Shown in pieces: positions 59,302 to 64,000 of a stretch of DNA of 64,000 bases (the stretch's first letter is position 1; every line of letters begins with the position of its first letter). A program made the position numbers and the translations under genes. The DNA lies in NCBI GenBank assembly GCA_910587555.1, contig CAJULV010000001.1, forward strand, positions 1 to 64,000, given 5' to 3'. The notes under the pieces are model-generated. The model made no database searches. It worked only from the letters and a program-made list of their open reading frames with translations, and was not told the DNA's origin. The DNA comes from an uncultured Acetatifactor sp. GTDB lineage: Bacteria; Bacillota; Clostridia; Lachnospirales; Lachnospiraceae.

Positions 59302-59322
59302 TGTATTAAGCCTTTTAATACA
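59302..59322. promoter_or_regulatory. GntR (YtrA-type) operator
   Basis: Perfect 8-bp inverted repeat TGTATTAA (59302-59309) / TTAATACA (59315-59322), beginning one base after the -10 box. Position and symmetry fit autoregulation by the GntR protein encoded 38 bp downstream. Confidence 0.75.
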
Positions 59323-59359
59323 CTTATTACTTTTCAGACACGATAAGAGAGGAAGGAAC

Positions 59360-59722
59360 ATGATTTTGCTGGATTATCGGGATAAACGCCCCATCTATGA
59401 GCAAGTGGTGGAAAAGCTGGAACGCCTGATTGTCAGCGGCGGGCTGGAGCCGCTGACCAAGATGCCCAGTGTGCGCAGCCTGGCCATGGAGCTGTCCGTA
59501 AACCCCAATACCGTACAGCGCGCCTATGCCCAGCTGGAGCAGGACGGTTACCTGTACACCGTATCCGGACGGGGAAGCTTCGTTACCGCGGAGAGCGACT
59601 GGCGTGAGAATAAACAGGGCAAGGTGCTGCGGGAATGGAAAAATGTCACCATACAGGCCAGGGAAGCCGGGCTTTCCATGGAGCAGCTCAGTGAGCAGCT
59701 GCTCCGGATATATGAGGCTTGA
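59360..59722 (+). CDS. GntR-family regulator, YtrA subfamily
   Basis: A 120-residue repressor: winged helix of the GntR type (residues 10-75; RPIYEQVVEKLERLIVSGGLEPLTKMPSVRSLAMELSVNPNTVQRAYAQLEQDGYLY, RGSFV) and a short C-terminal helical part of about 45 residues that is too small for an effector domain, as in YtrA. Such regulators repress an adjacent ABC operon and respond to cell-wall antibiotics. ATG 59360 follows GAGGAAGGA. It heads the operon with the ATPase and permease genes. Confidence 0.9.
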   Translation: MILLDYRDKRPIYEQVVEKLERLIVSGGLEPLTKMPSVRSLAMELSVNPNTVQRAYAQLEQDGYLYTVSGRGSFVTAESDWRENKQGKVLREWKNVTIQAREAGLSMEQLSEQLLRIYEA

Positions 59723-59776
59723 CAGGAGACTTTACGCTTTAGGGCCATGGTGCGGGGGGTATGGTAAGGGCATGAA

Positions 59777-59810
59777 CTTTAGGGCCATGGCTCAGCGATT
59801 TAAATTAGGA
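59777..59810 (+). repeat. 34-bp repeated leader sequence, copy B
   Basis: CTTTAG (59777-59782), ten bases, CAGCGATTTAAATTAGGA (59793-59810), matching 32194-32227 at about 29 of 34 positions. A partial copy (CTTTAGGGCCATGG) also occurs 41 bp upstream, near 59736. It lies directly before the ATPase gene. Confidence 0.65.
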
Positions 59811-59817
59811 TGAGCCA

Positions 59818-60720
59818 ATGATTGAAATTCAGAATGTGAGCAAACGTTTTGGCCGGGTGAAGGCTGTGGACGGCATCACTGCCAGGATAGAGGAAGGGCA
59901 TGTGTTCGGGCTTATCGGGACCAACGGGGCCGGAAAGTCTACGCTGATGCGTCTGCTGTGCGGCGTGATGAAGCCGGATGAGGGGAAGATAACCGTGGAC
60001 GGCGCTTTGGTATACGATAATCCAGAAGCGAAATCCCGTATATTTTACATTTCCGATGACCAGTATTTTTTCAGAAACGGGACGCCGAAGGACATGCTGT
60101 ATTTCTACCGGACCTACTATCCGGAGTTTGACGCGGACAGGTGGAAGGAACTGATGGGGAAATTCGGGTTGGACAGCGGACGGAAAATCAATACCTTTTC
60201 CAAGGGAATGAAGAAGCAGCTGTCCGTTATCTGCGGAATCTGCGCGAACACGAAATACCTGTTCTGCGACGAGACTTTTGACGGGCTGGACCCGGTGATG
60301 CGCCAGGCGGTGAAGACGGTGTTTATCAGGGAGATAGAGTCCAGGGGGCTTACCCCGGTCATAGCCTCCCACAATCTGCGGGAGCTGGAAGATATCTGCG
60401 AGTATGTGGGGCTTCTGCACAAGGGCGGAATCCTTTTCGAGAAGGATATCGATGAGATGAAGCTGAATATACAGAAGATCCAGTGTGTGATTAAGGAGGA
60501 AGGCATGCTGCGCCAGATAAAGGAAGGCGTGGAAGTTCTCACAGTGGAAAACAGGGGCGCGCTTTACACCTTCACGGCAAGAGGGCTGCGGGAAGATGTG
60601 GAAGCGTTTATGAAGGAGCTGAATCTCGTCTTTTATGAATTGCTTCCCCTGTCACTGGAGGAGATATTCATCAGCGAAACGGAGGTAAAGGGATATGACG
60701 TCAAAGCACTTATTCTTTAA
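59818..60720 (+). CDS. ABC transporter ATP-binding protein (YtrB-like)
   Basis: A 300-residue ATPase: Walker A GTNGAGKST near residue 38, signature TFSKGMKKQLSVICG near 131, Walker B YLFCDETFDGLDP near 150 (Cys precedes the Asp-Glu pair) and switch SHN. The C-terminal 80 residues form a separate domain (VIKEEGMLRQIKEGVEVLTVENRGALYTFTARG) seen in YtrB-type ATPases. The start follows TTAGGATGAG. Overlaps the permease gene by 26 bp. Works with the permease in export or sensing of antimicrobial compounds. Confidence 0.87.
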   Translation: MIEIQNVSKRFGRVKAVDGITARIEEGHVFGLIGTNGAGKSTLMRLLCGVMKPDEGKITVDGALVYDNPEAKSRIFYISDDQYFFRNGTPKDMLYFYRTYYPEFDADRWKELMGKFGLDSGRKINTFSKGMKKQLSVICGICANTKYLFCDETFDGLDPVMRQAVKTVFIREIESRGLTPVIASHNLRELEDICEYVGLLHKGGILFEKDIDEMKLNIQKIQCVIKEEGMLRQIKEGVEVLTVENRGALYTFTARGLREDVEAFMKELNLVFYELLPLSLEEIFISETEVKGYDVKALIL

Positions 60721-62863
60721 AGCAATGAAGGAGGATATGCGCCATAAGCTGTGGATGGCAGCACTTTCCGTTCTGGGGAATTTCCTGGTGCTGACGGTGG
60801 GATGGATGATATGGAGGAGCAATGCATTGAGGAGCTGGGGCGGCGTGCAGGGGCTGATGCAGAGCGGCGATGCCCGGATAATCGAGTCGTTTCAGGAGGA
60901 GGCGGCCGGTATCTTCGGAGCCTATCTGATGATAGCCGGAGGAATTATTGCCATATTGACAGCCATTATGACAGGGCTGTTCAGCTTCCGCTATCTGTTT
61001 CACAGGAATATGGTTGATACCTGCCACAGCCTGCCCGTAAAACGGGATACTCTGTACGGGATAAAATATGTGAACGGAATTCTGATCTGGCTTGTTCCCT
61101 TTCTGGTGAGCCTGCTGCTGACATTTTTTATGTGCTGCGGCCTGCTGAGGCAGGTGGGAGGGGAGGCAAGGATTCCGAAAATCGCGTCGGACGCACTTTG
61201 CGGCATTTTTATTTTGACGGTTATATATCTGCTGGTGTATCACGTGGGCCTGGCTGCGGTGATGATCAGCGGCAATGTGCTGAATACACTGGTATCCATG
61301 ATGATACTGGGATTTGGAGTGATGACGTCATACGGGCTGATCATCGGATTCTTTAGTGTTTATATGGGCACTTATTACATGCCGCCAGTGGATCTGGACA
61401 CGGTAGTATACGGGTCACCGCTTATTTCCGCACCTTTTTTCCTGTTTCACTGGGTGGATGAGGCAGACTTTTGGGAGATAGGCAGAGGGCTCCTGCTGAG
61501 TGCCGGGATGATGGCAGTTCTGGGAGCCGGGGCATGGCTTCTGTATCGGAATCGGGCTTCAGAAGCGGCGGAACAGGGGATCTGGAATAAAACGACAGCA
61601 TTTATCCTGCGGACGGTTGTGGGTGTGGCTGCGGGTATGTGCGGCTGGGGCTTTTTCATGATATTGGTGTCGGATTCCCGTGCACTGGGCTGGGGTTTGT
61701 TCGGGGCCGTTCTTGCAGGGGTCTGTATATTCGGTGTGATGGATATTATTTTCCAGATGGATTTCAAGGCATTTTTTTCCCATAAGGTGCAGATGGCGGG
61801 TACAGTGGCGGCTTCGCTCCTGATCTGCTTTACATTTTACTGGGACTGGTTTGGATATGATACCCGCCTGCCGGAACCGGAAGAGATCGCGGAGATTGCC
61901 GTTTTTGACATGAATCTGACGAATCATTATTTATTTAGGATGCCGGATGATGCCCGGCTTGAAAATATGCACTATCAGGATTCGGATACGATTTACGCGT
62001 TTCTGGAACGCATGGTGGGGCATGAGCGCGAGGAAGGATTTTTGGGAGAAACTGACAGGATAGGCGTTAAGGTTACTCTGAACAGCGGCAGGAGCTATTA
62101 CCGCAATTACTGGATGAGGAAAGAGGATAAAGAGGTTGCCTGGCCCATTCTGACCAGTGAGGAATATTTAAAAAACGCTTATCTGATAGACGATGCGACG
62201 CTGGAAGGTGACAGTGAATGCAGGCTGATTATGGGAGGGGAAGAGCGGTATGTGGGGAGAATCCTGCCTCAGATTCGTTCCGCCGCTGAGGCATATAACA
62301 GGGAGGTACTGGAAGCTCCGGACAAAGCGCTGCTGAGGGATGGGAAACTGGTTGCGGAGGTAATATTTGGGGGATACTATGAGACGGCTGACGGAGGTTT
62401 CAGGAGGCGTGAGGTGATCATGGAGGTGTATGATTACATGGTGAACACCGTGGCGGCATTGCAGGCAGCAGGCTTTGAATTGCCTGACGCAGGAGAACTG
62501 GGCATTGAAAGCTTCGTGCTGGCGCTGGAATGCGAAGAGGATGCTACGCCGGAGGAACGTATAGCCTTGGCCAGGGAGCAGTACGGCGTCTCCGGGCCGA
62601 AGGAACAGGCTGCGCCGGACAGTGCGCAAACCGCCTTCGGGGATGTTGCGGTCTGGAATTCGCATCAGGTCAGCATTGCCGAAAGGGAAGAAGTGGAGGA
62701 ACTTTTCGGGCTTCTCAGCTTCGAATATGCCTACTATTCTAACAGTGTGTTTGGAGATGACTACGTTGATGTAATAAGTTTTATGAAGGACGGAAGTATC
62801 AGGGAATGGTGTCTTCCCAAAGGTGCATTGCCGGAAAAATATATTCTTAGATTCGGGAAGTGA
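60695..62863 (+). CDS. ABC transporter permease with large C-terminal soluble domain
   Basis: A 722-residue protein with about ten hydrophobic segments in residues 20-390 and a soluble C-terminal domain of some 330 residues from about 400 (TRLPEPEEIAEIAVFDMNL onward), predicted outside the membrane. It begins with the ABC-2-like FFKAMKEDMRHKLWM and has the ITAIMTGLFSFRYLFHRNMVDTCHSLPVKRDTLYGIKY segment found in YtrC/YtrD-like permeases. GGAGG precedes the ATG within the ATPase gene. The extracellular part could sense or bind the antimicrobial substrate; this is inference. Confidence 0.8.
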   Translation: MTSKHLFFKAMKEDMRHKLWMAALSVLGNFLVLTVGWMIWRSNALRSWGGVQGLMQSGDARIIESFQEEAAGIFGAYLMIAGGIIAILTAIMTGLFSFRYLFHRNMVDTCHSLPVKRDTLYGIKYVNGILIWLVPFLVSLLLTFFMCCGLLRQVGGEARIPKIASDALCGIFILTVIYLLVYHVGLAAVMISGNVLNTLVSMMILGFGVMTSYGLIIGFFSVYMGTYYMPPVDLDTVVYGSPLISAPFFLFHWVDEADFWEIGRGLLLSAGMMAVLGAGAWLLYRNRASEAAEQGIWNKTTAFILRTVVGVAAGMCGWGFFMILVSDSRALGWGLFGAVLAGVCIFGVMDIIFQMDFKAFFSHKVQMAGTVAASLLICFTFYWDWFGYDTRLPEPEEIAEIAVFDMNLTNHYLFRMPDDARLENMHYQDSDTIYAFLERMVGHEREEGFLGETDRIGVKVTLNSGRSYYRNYWMRKEDKEVAWPILTSEEYLKNAYLIDDATLEGDSECRLIMGGEERYVGRILPQIRSAAEAYNREVLEAPDKALLRDGKLVAEVIFGGYYETADGGFRRREVIMEVYDYMVNTVAALQAAGFELPDAGELGIESFVLALECEEDATPEERIALAREQYGVSGPKEQAAPDSAQTAFGDVAVWNSHQVSIAEREEVEELFGLLSFEYAYYSNSVFGDDYVDVISFMKDGSIREWCLPKGALPEKYILRFGK

Positions 62864-62969
62864 GCGCGATATTGCCTGATTGGCGTCCGATATTGACGAT
62901 GATACCCTGCAGGAAGGGAATAAATGCGGGCAAAATGCGTTATTTGAACAGAATTTGGTGCCTTGGTGT

Positions 62970-62998
62970 TGAATCTGCGGGACAAATCTGTTACAATA
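62970..62998 (+). promoter_or_regulatory. Promoter of secA
   Basis: TTGAAT (62970-62975), 17-bp spacer, TACAAT (62993-62998), 45 bp upstream of the start codon. Confidence 0.7.
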
Positions 62999-63043
62999 CA
63001 AGTTAGGTTTTGATAGACGGACCGCAGAAAGGTATGAATAGTC

Positions 63044-64000
63044 GTGAAGATAATCGATAAAATAATTGGCACACACAGCCAGAGGGAAGTGAAACGCATC
63101 CTTCCGCTGGCGGATAAAGTGGATAGCCTGCGCTCCCAGATGCAGGCGCTGTCCGACGAGGAACTGAAGGGAAAGACGGCCGAGTTCAAAAAGAGGCTGG
63201 CAGAGGGAGAGTCCTTGGACGACTTGCTGCCCGAAGCTTATGCCACGGTGCGGGAAGCGGCAAAAAGAGTCCTGAATATGGAACATTTCCGTGTGCAGGT
63301 AATCGGCGGTATCATTATGCATCAGGGACGTATCGCGGAGATGCGTACCGGTGAAGGTAAGACGCTGGTGGCTACACTGCCGTCTTATTTAAATGCCCTG
63401 GAGGGAAAAGGCGTACATGTGGTTACGGTCAACGACTATCTGGCAAAGCGTGACGCGGAGTGGATGGGGCAAATTCATGAGTTTCTGGGCCTCACTGTGG
63501 GCGTGGTGTTAAACAGCATGAATTCCGAAGAGCGCCAGAAGGCATATCAGTGCGATATCACCTATGTGACCAATAACGAACTGGGTTTTGACTATCTGCG
63601 CGACAACATGGTAATTTACAAGGAGCAGCTGGTCCTGCGGGGGATGCATTTCTGTATTATTGACGAAGTGGACTCGGTATTAATTGACGAAGCAAGGACG
63701 CCGCTTATTATTTCGGGACAGAGCGGCAAATCCACCGCCCTGTATGAGATGTGCGATTTGCTGGCGCGCCGGATGCACCGGGGCGAGGATGTGCAGGAGC
63801 TGACCAAGATGGATGCCATCATGGGCGTAGTGCAGGAGGAGACGGGTGATTTCATCGTCAATGAGAAGGATAAGGTCATCAATCTGACGGAAGCAGGCGT
63901 GAAGAAGGTGGAGGACTTTTTCCATATTCAGAATTTCGCCGATGCGGAGAACCTGGAGATCCAGCATAATATCATTTTGGCGCTTCGCGCCCATAATCTG
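63044..64000 (+). CDS. secA: Preprotein translocase ATPase SecA (5' part, runs off the window)
   Basis: The first 319 residues of SecA, the ATPase that drives secretory proteins through SecYEG. Visible are the N-terminal helix [13 protein letters not shown], the Q-motif region, Walker [10 protein letters not shown] near residue 100, [18 protein letters not shown] near 120, [17 protein letters not shown] near 175 and Walker [23 protein letters not shown] near 205, followed by the start of the preprotein-binding domain. The start is a GTG with AGAAAGG about 11 bases upstream. No stop before the window ends. Confidence 0.95.
   Translation, partial: MKIIDKIIGTHSQREVKRILPLADKVDSLRSQMQALSDEELKGKTAEFKKRLAEGESLDDLLPEAYATVREAAKRVLNMEHFRVQVIGGIIMHQGRIAEMRTGEGKTLVATLPSYLNALEGKGVHVVTVNDYLAKRDAEWMGQIHEFLGLTVGVVLNSMNSEERQKAYQCDITYVTNNELGFDYLRDNMVIYKEQLVLRGMHFCIIDEVDSVLIDEARTPLIISGQSGKSTALYEMCDLLARRMHRGEDVQELTKMDAIMGVVQEETGDFIVNEKDKVINLTEAGVKKVEDFFHIQNFADAENLEIQHNIILALRAHNL

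Noticed and set aside
1..64000. CRISPR arrays, tRNA, rRNA, complete insertion sequences, prophage
   Set aside because: No regularly spaced repeat array, tRNA cloverleaf, rRNA segment, transposase or phage structural gene was seen on either strand.

Overview
The window looks like a chromosomal segment of an endospore-forming, anaerobic member of the Clostridia, most likely a Lachnospiraceae gut bacterium. The evidence is a GC-moderate coding style with strong AGGAGG ribosome binding sites, sporulation genes (a SpoVAF/GerA-type protein and a cotJABC operon), an oxygen-independent class III ribonucleotide reductase with its activase, many ABC exporters, and a surface protein ending in a Clostridia-type SPKTG sorting signal. 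No rRNA, tRNA, CRISPR array or complete insertion sequence was recognised.

Layout. 1-5050: end of a GtrII-like membrane protein, then a nucleoside salvage operon (purine nucleoside phosphorylase, cytidine deaminase, MTA/SAH-deaminase-like amidohydrolase, AzgA-type purine permease) closed by a terminator. 5373-7286: membrane-anchored MutS-like ATPase with a 48-bp tandem repeat. 7300-11760: accessory stretch with two unrelated HicA/HicB-type loci on the minus strand flanking a GNAT acetyltransferase and a chemoreceptor, ending in a direct-repeat operator and a 140-bp inverted-repeat element. 11772-20427: YjjG-like nucleotidase with a small membrane peptide, a WYL regulator, nrdD-nrdG behind two candidate NrdR boxes, an AT-rich patch of orphan genes, dUTPase and the SpoVAF-like protein. 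20595-24434: DegV protein, LytTR response regulator with a soluble GHKL kinase, and cotJABC. 24660-40103: transporter-rich accessory region with a BcrA-type ABC operon, two fragments of a second cotJC separated by unrelated DNA, an XRE regulator divergent from an ABC operon, a MATE exporter, an ABC exporter preceded by an overlapping 52-codon reading frame, and a pair of fused ABC half-transporters. 40212-48703: DMT transporter, a TPR-like protein, a glycosidase-like lipoprotein, a GH94 chitobiose-phosphorylase-like enzyme and a phosphohexomutase. 49066-54084: a 1672-residue transglutaminase-like/MBG-repeat surface protein. 54188-64000: inositol-phosphatase family enzyme, Nudix hydrolase, a heterodimeric ABC exporter, a GntR (YtrA-type) ABC operon and the 5' part of secA.

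How the parts fit. Several genes serve nucleotide metabolism and pool cleaning (PNP, Cdd, deaminase, permease, YjjG, class III RNR, dUTPase, Nudix). The phosphorylase and mutase would turn a phosphorolysed disaccharide into hexose-6-phosphate without using ATP. The abundance of ABC/MATE exporters next to small regulators suggests peptide-antibiotic resistance or peptide export.

The least explained items are the 52-aa frame coupled to an ABC exporter (35252-35410), the four-copy TTGTGTAT array at the hicAB promoter (11340-11388), the structured inverted-repeat element (11592-11731), the cotJC fragments (27104-28347), and a 34-bp sequence placed just upstream of two different transporter genes (32194 and 59777). 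All functional names come from reading motifs by eye; no database search was possible.
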